From Streptomyces alanosinicus (GTDB lineage: Bacteria; Actinomycetota; Actinomycetes; Streptomycetales; Streptomycetaceae), in the NCBI RefSeq assembly GCF_014650595.1, contig NZ_BMVG01000029.1, positions 25,632-89,631 on the forward strand: 64,000 bases of DNA, in the 5' to 3' direction. Below the pieces are notes generated by a model. The model had not been told where the DNA came from. It searched no databases and saw only the letters and a list, made by a program, of their open reading frames with translations. Below, one piece after another: positions 1 through 8,141 of this stretch. The translations under genes were made by a program, and so were the position numbers. Positions within the stretch are counted from its first letter, which is position 1. Every line of letters starts with the position of its first letter.

Positions 1-173
1 CCCGCGGCGACCAGCACCGGCAGCACCACGGCGAACCGCAGCACCAGCACGGCGGGTACGGTCCGTTCCGTGGTGACCCCTTTGGCCGCCAGATAGCTGG
101 AACCCCACACCACCGCGACCAGCAGGACGGGAAGATCGGTCAGCCGGCCGCTGCGGGCCGCGGTGACGGTCAT
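1..173 (-). CDS. EamA/DMT-family transporter, N-terminal fragment
   Basis: Only the first 57 or so codons are inside the window; the gene continues past base 1. The start is ATG at 171-173, preceded on the minus strand by a clear GGAGGAG ribosome site about five bases away. The visible protein begins with a short polar stretch (MTVTAARSGRLTDLP), then a hydrophobic helix with the VVWGSSYLAAK motif, and a second segment with LRFAVVLPVLVAA. The WGSSY motif in helix 1 and the RF in helix 2 are typical of drug/metabolite transporters of the EamA type. The substrate cannot be inferred. It is probably an inner-membrane exporter of ten helices if complete. Confidence 0.75.
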   Translation of the reverse strand, partial: MTVTAARSGRLTDLPVLLVAVVWGSSYLAAKGVTTERTVPAVLVLRFAVVLPVLVAA

Positions 174-311
174 GGGCACTCCTCCACAAAGCGGGGGACG
201 ACGGTGCGACGAAGGGGACGGGCGCCATCGGCCGTCGGCACTCAGGGTGCTGTGCACGCGATCACCAGGACTTGACGGTGCGCGGACAGCGTAGTCGTCG
301 GCAGGGGGCGG

Positions 312-843
312 TTACCGGGTCCCCGCCCGCCACCGCTGGTCCCGCTCGCCGTCCAGCGGACGCAGGGCCACCCCGTGCCGGCCGTCCGGAGTCACCGCCG
401 TTTCGATGGCGATGTCCGGGCGGATCGTGCCGTCGGGGCCGACGCTGAAGCGGAGGTTGTCGCCGTTGTCGCTGTGGACCGAGTCGCAGGTCCAGATGCC
501 CACACCGCGGTCGGTGGCGCCGCGGCTGTCCAGGCAGAAGTCGTCGTCGGCCGCCGAGCGGAGCACGCCGAGATAGGTGTCGAACCGCCAGCGCTGGGTC
601 GCGGAACCGGAGCAGGGTGCCGTGACGACGTCGTTGCCCTGCTCCAGGTCGCCGTCGCGGATGTCCAGGCAGCGGCCCGTCGACAGGTTCACCACCTGTG
701 CGAAGGAGGTGCCAGGGGGGACGAACGCGGGCGTCGGGGTCGGGGTACGCCGTCGGGGCGGGGGAGTGCAGCAGGTCGGTCAGCCGGGCGTCCGGTACGT
801 CCGCGCACTCCTCGGCCGCAGCGGTCCGGTCCTCCTCGGTCAT
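312..843 (-). pseudogene. Ricin-type beta-trefoil lectin protein, frameshifted remnant
   Basis: Reading from ATG at 841-843 gives MTEEDRTAAAEECADVP and on to TAYP, then the frame is lost. From the other frame a good lectin domain follows (NLSTGRCLDIRDG near the start, QRWRFDT, FCLDSRGA, and QRW near the end, with stop at 312-314). Removing one G from the run at 742-745 joins the two frames through a Pro-Thr linker, so a single-base insertion or a sequencing error separates them. No ATG or GTG start exists in the lectin frame upstream of the domain. The N-terminal 30 residues resemble the start of larger Streptomyces proteins that carry a C-terminal ricin domain after a long middle part. That middle part is missing here, so an older internal deletion is also likely (inference). 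Probably non-functional. Confidence 0.65.
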
Positions 844-1034
844 GCACCACCGTCCGTCCCGCGAAGGCATCTGACCAACCAAGCGGTTCGGCGGCCCATG
901 GTGGTGGAGGGGACGGGAGGGGAAAAGAGGTTACCGCGGGTAATCGGATAACGGTTGGCGCATGGGGCGCCGGTCGGCGGCGACGGTCAACACCGCGGCG
1001 GCCCGGCGTCGTTGGCGACGCCGGGCCGGCGCGG

Positions 1035-1931
1035 TCATTCCATGAGTGTCAGCCCCTTGCGCAGCCGTACCAGCGTGCGGGACAGCAGGCGGGAGACATG
1101 CATCTGGGAGATGCCGAGTTCCTCGCCGATCTCCGACTGGGTCATGTTCGCCACGAAGCGCAGGGAGAGGATCTTCCGGTCCCGGGAGGGGAGTTCGGCG
1201 ATCAGCGGCTTGAGCGACTCGATGTACTCGATGCCCTCCAGGCCGTGGTCCTCGTACCCGATCCGGTCCGCGAGCGCGCCCTCGGTCTCGTCCTCCTCGG
1301 GCTGGGCGTCCAGCGACGAGGCGGTGTAGGCGTTCGACGCGGCCATGCCCTCGACGACCTCGTCGTTGGAGATGCCGAGCTTGTCGGCCAGCTCCGGGAC
1401 GGTCGGCGCGCGGTCCAGCCGCTGGGCCAGCTCGTCCCCGGCCTTGGCCAGGTCCAGGCGCAGCTCCTGCAGCCGGCGCGGCACGCGCACGGACCACGAG
1501 GTGTCACGGAAGAAACGCTTGATCTCGCCGATGATGGTCGGCATCGCGAAGGTCGGGAACTCGACGCCGCGCGACAGCTCGAAGCGGTCGATCGCCTTGA
1601 TCAGGCCGATGGTGCCGACCTGGATGATGTCCTCCATCGGCTCGCTGCGCGAGCGGAAGCGGGAGGCGGCGAACTTGACGAGTGCGAGGTTCAGCTCGAC
1701 GAGGGTGTTGCGGACGTACGAATACTCGTGCGTCCCTTCCTCCAGCGACTCCAGGCGCTCGAAGAGGGTCTTGGACAGCGCCCGCGCATCCACCGGGCCG
1801 ATCTCGTCGTACGGGGGGATCTCCGGGAGTCCCTCGAAGGGGTCGAGGGCGTCGATGGGATGATCCGGCGGTTCCGGAGGGGGTGTCGACGTCGCGGTCC
1901 GGGTATGCGATGCGTCGAGCCGGGCTGACAT
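1035..1931 (-). CDS. sigI: SigB/SigF-family RNA polymerase sigma factor (SigI-type)
   Basis: A 298-residue alternative sigma factor of the SigB/SigF/SigG family, which directs RNA polymerase to stress or development promoters. Region 2 is intact (MEDIIQVGTIGLIKAIDRF followed by FPTFAMPTIIGEIKRFFRD). Region 3 follows (VPELADKLGIS). The region 4 helix-turn-helix is SEIGEELGISQMHVSRLL near the C-terminus. I chose ATG at 1929-1931 (MSARLDASH) because GGAGG sits at an ideal distance upstream, although two in-frame ATGs lie further out (1943 and 1955). The gene is divergent from a STAS antagonist and a GHKL anti-sigma kinase, a classic partner-switching set. The symbol follows the S. coelicolor sigI neighbourhood as I remember it; the family call is secure, the exact paralogue less so. 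Confidence 0.9.
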   Translation of the reverse strand: MSARLDASHTRTATSTPPPEPPDHPIDALDPFEGLPEIPPYDEIGPVDARALSKTLFERLESLEEGTHEYSYVRNTLVELNLALVKFAASRFRSRSEPMEDIIQVGTIGLIKAIDRFELSRGVEFPTFAMPTIIGEIKRFFRDTSWSVRVPRRLQELRLDLAKAGDELAQRLDRAPTVPELADKLGISNDEVVEGMAASNAYTASSLDAQPEEDETEGALADRIGYEDHGLEGIEYIESLKPLIAELPSRDRKILSLRFVANMTQSEIGEELGISQMHVSRLLSRTLVRLRKGLTLME

Positions 1932-2177
1932 GGTGTCCTCCATCGTTCTCGGCATATGGCTGCCGAAGCCAGTTCGTGCACTGCGGTGTGCGGCGCCTCC
2001 AAAGCCGGCGTGTAGCGGTAGGTGTACTTACTAGCCCTACCTGCTCCACCGAACCGATCGCAAGTGCGTTCTGTTCAGGTATGTCCTATTCTGTGAAGTT
2101 CTTCGGGTGCCGGAGTGCGCATGGAAGGCGTAATGTTCGAGAGCAGTCAGCGTTCGCGACCTCGGGAGAGAGACGGC

Positions 2178-2555
2178 ATGGACCACGGGATGGTCGGCAG
2201 CGCACAGTCGGGCCGGCTTCTGGTGGAGGTGCGGGAAGCGGGCTCCAGTGCCGTCGTGCAGCCGGCGGGTGAGCTTGACCACCACACCGCCGATCTGCTG
2301 CGTGAGCCCCTCGACGACCTCCTGGCCAAGGGCTTCGCGCGCCTGGTCGTGGACTGCACGCGCCTGGAGTTCTGCGACTCCACGGGCCTGAACGTGCTGC
2401 TCGGTGCCCGGCTGAAGGCGGAGGCCGCCGGCGGCGGGGTCCATCTGGCCGGGATGCAGCCCGTGGTGGCCCGGGTGTTCGAGATCACGGGGGCCGAGGC
2501 GGTCTTCACCGTGCATGACTCCGTGGAGGCGGCCCTGGCCGACGGCGCCGACTGA
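2178..2555 (+). CDS. STAS-domain anti-sigma factor antagonist
   Basis: A 125-residue single STAS domain protein of the SpoIIAA/RsbV type, which frees a sigma factor by binding its anti-sigma kinase when unphosphorylated. The conserved phospho-acceptor region CDSTGLNVLL is present, so the serine switch should be functional. The strand-helix pattern VVQPAGELDHHTADLLREPL is typical. The start ATG at 2178 is preceded by GGGAGAGAGACGGC; further in-frame starts upstream (2115, 2133) lack a better site. It lies divergent from the sigma factor gene and upstream of the GHKL kinase gene in the same direction, so it is most likely the antagonist for this local module. Confidence 0.88.
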   Translation: MDHGMVGSAQSGRLLVEVREAGSSAVVQPAGELDHHTADLLREPLDDLLAKGFARLVVDCTRLEFCDSTGLNVLLGARLKAEAAGGGVHLAGMQPVVARVFEITGAEAVFTVHDSVEAALADGAD

Positions 2556-2854
2556 GCCCGCCGTCCCCGCCCTTCCTCGCGCCGCCGGCCGTGCGCGCCC
2601 GCGTCCGCAACGCCGAAAACAGGGGTGTTGTGCCGGATCGGCCGGGCAGGAGAGGGCAGGAGGAGGCGGGACACACCCTGACGACAGCCGGCCCGGACCG
2701 CCCCGGGACCGGCGCGACGATGGACGGGACGTACGTGCGACGGACGGGCGAGCAGCACATCCCGTGCGGACGGCGGGCGGACCATGGACCGGCCGGCACG
2801 GACCCGTGCCGGCCTTTGAATCGTGAACCGGTGAATCGGTGAGGTGAAGCGCTG
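2556..2854. other. 299-base spacer between STAS and anti-sigma genes
   Basis: No convincing coding sequence. The stretch is rich in G and C, holds no strong hairpin followed by T residues, and no clean sigma70 promoter. The anti-sigma gene may have its own promoter here, but I cannot point to one with confidence. Confidence 0.4.
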
Positions 2855-3424
2855 ATGAGCACCACCCGGCCTTACCCGCCGGGCGACCGCGGCCCGGAGC
2901 CCAGCGGCGCTCCCGGGGCGTCCGAGCAGGGCACGCCGACGGCCGGCGCGCCCACGGGGGCAGCCGCGCCGTCCGTGCCGTCCGGGACCCCCGGCGGTAC
3001 CGCGGACACCGGCGGACCACTGGTCCGCAGACTCCGCCTGCAAGGGGAGAGCGGGGTCGTCCCGCTCGCCCGCGACTTCACCCGGCAGGCGCTGTACGCA
3101 TGGGGCTGGCTGCCCGCCGTCGGCGCCGACCAGCGGGCCGCCGCCGAGGACGTGCTACTCGTCGTCTCCGAACTCGTCACCAACGCCTGTCTGCACGCCG
3201 AGGGCCCCGACGAACTGGTCCTGGCCTGCGACAACAAGGTGATCCGGCTGGAGGTCTCGGACCACGGCACCGGCCAGCCGGCCCCCCGCACCCCGCACCG
3301 CGCCGGGCGCCCCGGCGGCCATGGCATGTTCATCGTGCAGCGGCTGTGCCTGGACTGGGGCGTCGTGCGCACCACGGGCCGGCCGGGCAAGACGGTCTGG
3401 GCGGAGCTGGGCGGCCCGGGGTAG
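2855..3424 (+). CDS. GHKL ATP-binding anti-sigma factor (RsbW-like)
   Basis: A 189-residue serine-kinase/anti-sigma protein. Residues 1-50 are a low-complexity Pro-Gly-Thr-rich leader; the ATPase domain follows. The Bergerat-fold boxes are visible: N box ELVTNACLHA, G1 box EVSDHGTG, G2 box GGHGMFIVQRL. A good ribosome site (GAGGTGA) precedes ATG 2855. In the family, such proteins bind a SigB/SigF-type sigma factor and phosphorylate the STAS antagonist. With the neighbouring STAS gene and the divergent sigma factor it completes a three-part partner-switching module. No PP2C phosphatase gene is present nearby, so any antagonist phosphatase must be encoded elsewhere. Confidence 0.87.
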   Translation: MSTTRPYPPGDRGPEPSGAPGASEQGTPTAGAPTGAAAPSVPSGTPGGTADTGGPLVRRLRLQGESGVVPLARDFTRQALYAWGWLPAVGADQRAAAEDVLLVVSELVTNACLHAEGPDELVLACDNKVIRLEVSDHGTGQPAPRTPHRAGRPGGHGMFIVQRLCLDWGVVRTTGRPGKTVWAELGGPG

Positions 3425-3510
3425 TCCGACCGGGTCCGTCCGCGGGCGGCGCGCGGAAATTCGATGGCCGCCGGGTACGGCGCTGCCTACGCTGTGCGCA
3501 ACGCGCTGAC

Positions 3511-3735
3511 GGAGACGAGTAACCCGGGCCGTTCGCGAGCCGAGAGAGCCGCCGGCAGCTGGGAAGGCGGCCTCGCACCCCGGGTGAATCCCCTCCCGAG
3601 CGCGGGGAGGAACGGACCGTCGCGCCACGGCGGCCCTCATGCCCCGCCGGCCGGCCCCCGTCATCGGGCCCGACGAGGCCGTCGCAGACGGCGAAGGCGT
3701 GGTGGCACCGCGAGCACCCTCTCGCCCACGCCCCG
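3511..3735 (+). promoter_or_regulatory. T-box leader, serine specifier, upstream of serS paralogue
   Basis: The exact T-box core TGGCACCGCG is at 3703-3712, flanked by a helix made by GGCGTGG (3696-3702) and CCACGCC (3726-3732). Stem I is recognisable: GGAG (3511-3514) pairs with CTCC (3593-3596), the loop-E strand AGTA is at 3518-3521, and the opposite GAA at 3586-3588 is followed at once by TCC (3589-3591), a serine codon. The bulge base after TGG is C, which pairs with a G discriminator, as in bacterial tRNA-Ser. Downstream there is a hairpin around GCCCCGGGGC (3742-3751) but no T run, so control may be at translation. A TACGCT -10-like box at 3488-3493 could start the leader. The element should raise expression when tRNA-Ser is uncharged. 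Confidence 0.8.
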
Positions 3736-3790
3736 AGGGACGCCCCGGGGCGGACGCCGCCGCCCCGCCGAACATACGGAGCAGAGCGCC

Positions 3791-5074
3791 ATGCTCGACG
3801 TCACCCTCATCCGACAGCATCCCGAACGGGTCCGCGCGGGGCTGCGCAAACGCGGCCTGGACGTGGACCTCGACGCCTTCCTCGCCCTCGACGAACGGCT
3901 GCGCGCGGCCCGTACGGCCCTGGAGCGGCTGCGCGGCGAGCGGCGCCGCGTCTCGGCGGAGATCGCGGCCCGGCGCCGCACGGGCGAGGCGCCCGGCGAA
4001 CTGCTGGCCCGCGCCACGGAACTGGCCGACCGGGTCACCGGGGCCACCGCCGCACACGGCCGGCTGGATGCGGAACACCGCGCCTTCCTCGACGGCCTGC
4101 CCAATCTGCCCGACCCGGACGTGCCCGCCGGCGGCAAGGAGCACAACGAGGTCATCCGCGCCGAAGGCGTCCGCCCGGAGTTCGCGTTCCCGCCCCGGGA
4201 CCACGTCCGGCTCGGCCAGGAGCTCGCCCTGGTCGACCACCGGCGCGGTGCCGCGCTCGCCGGCAGCGGGAACTGGATCTACCGCGGCGAGGGCGCCGCG
4301 CTGGAGTGGGCGCTGCTCAACCACTTCCTGGACAGCCACCGCCGGGCGGGCTACACCTTCGTCCTGCCGCCCCATCTGCTCACCTGGCAGGCCGGCTACA
4401 CCGCGGGCCAGTTCCCGAAGTTCGCGGACGACGTCTTCGTGACGGAGCGCGCGGCCGACGGCCGTCCCGAGCGGTTCCTGCTGCCCACCGCCGAGACCGC
4501 GCTCGCCGCGATGCACCAGGGCGAGACCCTCGACGAGCCCGAGCTGCCGCTCAAGTACGTGGCCTACACGCCCTGTTACCGCCAGGAGGCCGGCGGCTAC
4601 CGCACCGCCGAGCGCGGCACCCTGCGCGGCCACCAGTTCAACAAGGTCGAGCTGTTCCAGCTCACCCGGCCCGACGACTCGGACGCGGCGCAGCTCGAAC
4701 TGCTCGCCCGAGCGGAGGAGCTGGTCGCCGGGCTGGGGCTGCACCACCGGGTCACCCGGCTCGCCGCCGGCGACACCAGCGCCGCCCAGGCCAAGACGTA
4801 CGACGTCGAGGTCTGGCTGCCCAGCCTCGGCACCTACGCCGAGGTCAGCTCGGTCTCGAACGCCCGTGACTACCAGGCCCGGCGCGGCGGCATCCGGTAC
4901 CGCCCGGCCGGCGGCGGCAAGACGGCGTACGTCCACACCCTCAACGCCTCGGGCCTGGCCACCAGCCGACTGGTGCCGGCGCTGCTGGAACAGCACCAGC
5001 GGCCCGACGGCAGCGTCGCCGTCCCCGAGGTGCTACGGCGCTGGGGGCTGCCGGAGGTGCTGCGCAGGCCGTAG
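3791..5074 (+). CDS. serS: Seryl-tRNA synthetase, divergent second copy
   Basis: A 427-residue class II synthetase that charges tRNA-Ser. An N-terminal coiled-coil arm spans about residues 25-105 (rich in Arg, Glu, Leu). Motif 2 is CYRQEAGGYRTAERGTLRGH and the motif 3 region is LNASGLATSRLVPALLEQH, both complete, so activity is expected. ATG 3791 has GGAG ten bases upstream. The sequence differs in arm and active-site flanks from the housekeeping Streptomyces SerRS as I remember it (which begins MIDLRLLRED), so this appears to be a second enzyme; that copy is not in this window. Its T-box leader ties expression to serine-tRNA shortage. A role in resistance to a SerRS inhibitor or in supplying Ser-tRNA to a natural-product pathway is possible but not shown. 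Confidence 0.9.
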   Translation: MLDVTLIRQHPERVRAGLRKRGLDVDLDAFLALDERLRAARTALERLRGERRRVSAEIAARRRTGEAPGELLARATELADRVTGATAAHGRLDAEHRAFLDGLPNLPDPDVPAGGKEHNEVIRAEGVRPEFAFPPRDHVRLGQELALVDHRRGAALAGSGNWIYRGEGAALEWALLNHFLDSHRRAGYTFVLPPHLLTWQAGYTAGQFPKFADDVFVTERAADGRPERFLLPTAETALAAMHQGETLDEPELPLKYVAYTPCYRQEAGGYRTAERGTLRGHQFNKVELFQLTRPDDSDAAQLELLARAEELVAGLGLHHRVTRLAAGDTSAAQAKTYDVEVWLPSLGTYAEVSSVSNARDYQARRGGIRYRPAGGGKTAYVHTLNASGLATSRLVPALLEQHQRPDGSVAVPEVLRRWGLPEVLRRP

Positions 5075-5191
5075 AACCCTGCCGCCCGGACCCCGGGCCC
5101 ACCCTCCACTCCCGCCACCCGCCGCACACGCCGGATCGCCACAACTCCGGCGTGTGATGCGTCTTCCTTCCTCACGACGCCGGGCGTACCT

Positions 5192-5217
5192 TGACGGCCG
5201 AATCTGATGTGCCGTCA
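5192..5217. repeat. Inverted repeat in promoter region of surface-protein locus
   Basis: TGACGG (5192-5197) and CCGTCA (5212-5217) form a short dyad between serS and the first surface-protein gene. It may be an operator or part of the 5' leader; no regulator gene is adjacent. Low confidence as a functional site. Confidence 0.3.
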
Positions 5218-5275
5218 GGAAACGTCAGTAACTGTCGTCGGGAATTTCGTCGGGAATGAATGGGGTGGACCGATC

Positions 5276-5983
5276 GTGTCGTACCCGAAACGAACCGCCG
5301 CGCTCGCGTCCGCCGCGGCCCTGGCCGGCTCGGCGGTGCTGCTGGCCGCGCCGGCGGCCCATGCCGACGCCGTCAACGTCAACTACCGCTGTCAGACCCC
5401 GATCGGCGTCAAGAGCGCCGTCTCGCCCATCGACATGAAGGGCGTCAGGAGCGGCAGCGGCTACAAGATCACCATGTCCTGGGAGAAGGGCGTCTCCTCC
5501 AGCCCCGTCGAGCTGGGCAAGGGCGCGATGACCCCGAGCGCCAGTGTCGGGCTGGGCGGCGCCGACAGCGGGACCCTGCCGGTCAGCGGTCCGCCCAACG
5601 CGGCCGCGATCCCCGCCAACACCCCCATCAAGATCAGTGACTTGAGCGGCACCTACACGCCGAAGAAGACCGGCAAGGTCACCTTCACGCCGGGCACGCT
5701 CGTCATCAAGGCGCTGGGTACGACGACGACCTGCACGCCGACCAACAATCCGGGACCGGGGCTGACGCTGGACGTCACCGCGCCCGGCGGCTCCTCCTCC
5801 TCGTCCTCGGCGTCCTCGGGTGCCTCGTCGTCGTCCTCCTCGTCCTCCTCCGGCGGACAGCTCCCGCAGACCGGGCCGGAGGACTCCGCGGTCGCCCTCG
5901 GCACCCTCGGCGGCACGGTGCTCCTCGCCGGCGCGGCGGGCACGCTCTGGCTGACCCGGCGCGGCCAGACCGCGCGCCGCTGA
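5276..5983 (+). CDS. Secreted protein with C-terminal LPQTG sortase signal
   Basis: A 235-residue surface protein. Residues 1-32 form a signal peptide ending APAAHADA. One domain of about 130 residues follows, beginning YRCQTPIGVKSAVSP and ending with GTTTTCTPT, probably a beta-rich fold with a disulfide. Next is a serine-only linker, then LPQTG (196-200), a hydrophobic segment and a charged TRRGQTARR tail, the full sortase sorting signal. I chose GTG 5276 because GGGGTGG lies upstream and the signal peptide starts cleanly; an in-frame ATG at 5207 would add an unlikely leader. The same domain occurs again in the gene at 8138, so the two belong together. Function unknown; presumably linked to the cell wall by a housekeeping sortase. 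Confidence 0.8.
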   Translation: MSYPKRTAALASAAALAGSAVLLAAPAAHADAVNVNYRCQTPIGVKSAVSPIDMKGVRSGSGYKITMSWEKGVSSSPVELGKGAMTPSASVGLGGADSGTLPVSGPPNAAAIPANTPIKISDLSGTYTPKKTGKVTFTPGTLVIKALGTTTTCTPTNNPGPGLTLDVTAPGGSSSSSSASSGASSSSSSSSSGGQLPQTGPEDSAVALGTLGGTVLLAGAAGTLWLTRRGQTARR

Positions 5984-6027
5984 CCGGCCGACGACCGCCG
6001 AACCCCAGGCCACCGCTGGAGCCGCCC

Positions 6028-7032
6028 ATGCCGTCCGCCGCCCGCGCCCTGACCCGCCGCCCGCCCCGGGCCCGCACCGGGCTCCTGGCCCGCGCCGCCC
6101 TGCCCGCGGCGCTGTGCCTGTGCGCCGCGCTGGGCGCCGTGGCGGCCACCGCGCCCCGCGCCCATGCCGCCACGGGCTGGTCCGTCCTGCCCGCGGGCGG
6201 CGGCCGCCCCTCCTTCTACGCCGAGGGCCCGCCCGGAACGGTTCTGCAGGACACGGTGTCCGTCACCAACCCCGGACGCGCGCCGGTCGTCGTCCGGCTG
6301 TCCGGCACCGGCCTGCGGGCCGTCTTCGCCGAGCAGGCCGGGAACGGGATACGCGTCCCGGCCCGCACCCGCGCCGAGGTGCCCTTCACGGTGACCGTGC
6401 CGGCCGGGGCCGCACCCGGCGACCGGTCCGGTGCCGTCGTCGCACGGGACACCCGGGGCCGTACGGCGACCGTCCCCGTCCGGCTGCGCATCGGCGGTCC
6501 GGCGCTCGCCGCGCTGACCGTCGAGCATCTCGCGGTGCACACCGACCGCATCACGTACGAGCTGGTCAACCGGGGTACGACCGTCCTCGTGCCGAGGCTC
6601 GCGGTGCGCGCGGACGGGGTGCTCGGCCGGGTCCTGGACCGTGCGCCCCGCACCCTTCCCGTCCGGGTGCGCCCCGGCGCCCGGGTGAGGCTCACCGAGC
6701 CGTGGCCCGACCGCCCCGCGCTGGACGCCGTCGACGTACGGCTGACGGTCACCGCCCCCGGCGGAGCGCACGGCACCGCGACCGCGTCGGCGCGGTTCGT
6801 GCCCTGGCCGGCGGTGGCGGGCGCGGGCGCCGCCCTGCTCGCGGGGCCGGCCGCACTGCTCGCGGTGCGCCGCCGGCACCGCGCACGGCCAGGCGCCCCG
6901 GCGCGTGAGGGCCCGACGACCGGTGCCCCGGCGGACGGCGGCCGCACCGCATCCGACGGTGGCGCGCACGGCGCCGGCGCCGCCGAAGACCTGTGGCCCG
7001 AGGGCGCGTTCACGGAAGGCGCGGTGAAGTGA
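6028..7032 (+). CDS. Secreted membrane-anchored protein, DUF916-like
   Basis: A 334-residue protein with a signal peptide (about residues 1-48, ending APRAHA). An extracellular part of about 200 residues follows, then one transmembrane helix (AVAGAGAALLAGPAALLAV, about 254-272) and a cytoplasmic Arg-rich, Gly/Ala-rich tail. The extracellular part opens with SVLPAGGGRPSFYAEGPPGT and a VTNPGRAPVVVRL strand, the arrangement seen in DUF916-type proteins of Gram-positive surface clusters. I call this similarity by eye only. The stop overlaps the next start by four bases (GTGA at 7029-7032), so translation is coupled. A partner or scaffold for the adjacent sortase-anchored proteins is a reasonable inference. 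Confidence 0.72.
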   Translation: MPSAARALTRRPPRARTGLLARAALPAALCLCAALGAVAATAPRAHAATGWSVLPAGGGRPSFYAEGPPGTVLQDTVSVTNPGRAPVVVRLSGTGLRAVFAEQAGNGIRVPARTRAEVPFTVTVPAGAAPGDRSGAVVARDTRGRTATVPVRLRIGGPALAALTVEHLAVHTDRITYELVNRGTTVLVPRLAVRADGVLGRVLDRAPRTLPVRVRPGARVRLTEPWPDRPALDAVDVRLTVTAPGGAHGTATASARFVPWPAVAGAGAALLAGPAALLAVRRRHRARPGAPAREGPTTGAPADGGRTASDGGAHGAGAAEDLWPEGAFTEGAVK

Positions 7033-8141
7033 GCGGGAAGCTGCGGATGGTGCGGGTGCCGGCGGCGGTGGCGGCGGCGGTGTGCGCGCTGCTCCTGCCC
7101 CTCCTGCCGCTGTCGCTCGCCGGCCCGGCGGCCGCGGCGGACGGCCCGGTCGTGAAGCTGTCGGCATCCCAGGCCGGCACCGGCGGCTCGGTCACCGCCA
7201 CCGGCACGGGCTGGAGGCCGCACACCCTGCTGATGCTGCTGGTGTGCGGCCAGGCCACACCGTCCCGGGGTGTCATCGGTGGCACCAACTCCTGCGCCAA
7301 CGGCGACGGCCGGGCCGTGACCACCGACGCCCGGGGCACCTTCGGCAAGCGGCTCCCTGTCGCCGAACCGCCCGTGCCCTGCCCCTGTGTGGTGCATGTG
7401 GCCACCGTCACCGGTGCCGAGGCGGAGGCGGACGCCGTTCTGCGGGTCGCCGGGCATCCCGTCGCCCCGCTGCCCGCCGAGGACACCGGCGGCCGGCTGT
7501 CGATCCTGTCCGACACCCGGCTGACCGGGTCGAGCGGAGTACTGACCTGGTTCGGCGCCCCGCCGAGCCGCACCCTGGTCTTCACCGTCGGCAACTCCGG
7601 CACCGGCGCGATCAGGGATCCGGTCTTCCAGGTCGGCTCCGCACACGGCGTCTTCGCCCCGCAGTGGGACGACCAGCAGTGGCACGGCACCCTGTCGCCC
7701 GGCAAGAAGGCCGAGGTCAGACTGCCCGTCGAACTGACCGCCGGCGCTCACGGCGACTACACCGTCTCCCTGCGGTACGCCGGCAAGGTCCTCGCCGAAC
7801 AGCCGTGGGGCGTGGGCCGCCCCTGGGGCGTGACGCTGTTCTGGCTCCTGCTCTGCCTCGTGATCCCGGCCGCGGTGTTCCGCATCGGTATGGCCGTGGT
7901 GGACCGGGTACGGCCACGCCGTCCGGGCGGCGGCGCCCGCAGCGCCCACCGGCGCCTGGCCCGGCCCGCCCTGCGGCTGCCGCTGCCGCGCTCCCGCGCG
8001 GCCGAACCGCCCCCCTCGACCCCGACCCTGCCGTGGTTCAGCCCGGACTCCGTCCCGGGCGACCCGGCCGGCCGGCTCTCCGCACCGCACCCCGACAGCC
8101 CGACGAGTCCAACGACTCCCACCAGGAAGGGACCCACGTGA
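7029..8141 (+). CDS. Secreted membrane-anchored protein of the surface locus, unknown
   Basis: A 370-residue protein starting at GTG 7029, which overlaps the previous stop by four bases. It has a signal peptide ending SLAGPAAAADG, then a beta-rich domain beginning VVKLSASQAGTGGSVTATGT with CGQ, SCANGDG and PCPCVVHVAT cysteines, then a second domain (RTLVFTVGNSGTGAIRDPVF) that resembles an Ig-like or DUF916-type strand pattern. A transmembrane helix follows (FWLLLCLVIPAAVFRIGMAVV), then an Arg/Pro-rich cytoplasmic tail. It is coupled to the next gene by another GTGA overlap. No enzyme motif is visible. It probably displays two domains outside the membrane and works with the anchored proteins encoded on either side. 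Confidence 0.72.
   Translation: MSGKLRMVRVPAAVAAAVCALLLPLLPLSLAGPAAAADGPVVKLSASQAGTGGSVTATGTGWRPHTLLMLLVCGQATPSRGVIGGTNSCANGDGRAVTTDARGTFGKRLPVAEPPVPCPCVVHVATVTGAEAEADAVLRVAGHPVAPLPAEDTGGRLSILSDTRLTGSSGVLTWFGAPPSRTLVFTVGNSGTGAIRDPVFQVGSAHGVFAPQWDDQQWHGTLSPGKKAEVRLPVELTAGAHGDYTVSLRYAGKVLAEQPWGVGRPWGVTLFWLLLCLVIPAAVFRIGMAVVDRVRPRRPGGGARSAHRRLARPALRLPLPRSRAAEPPPSTPTLPWFSPDSVPGDPAGRLSAPHPDSPTSPTTPTRKGPT

Noticed and set aside
375..1928. Long plus-strand open frame of 517 codons
   Set aside because: It is the antisense shadow of the lectin remnant and the sigma factor gene, with Arg/Val-rich nonsense composition.
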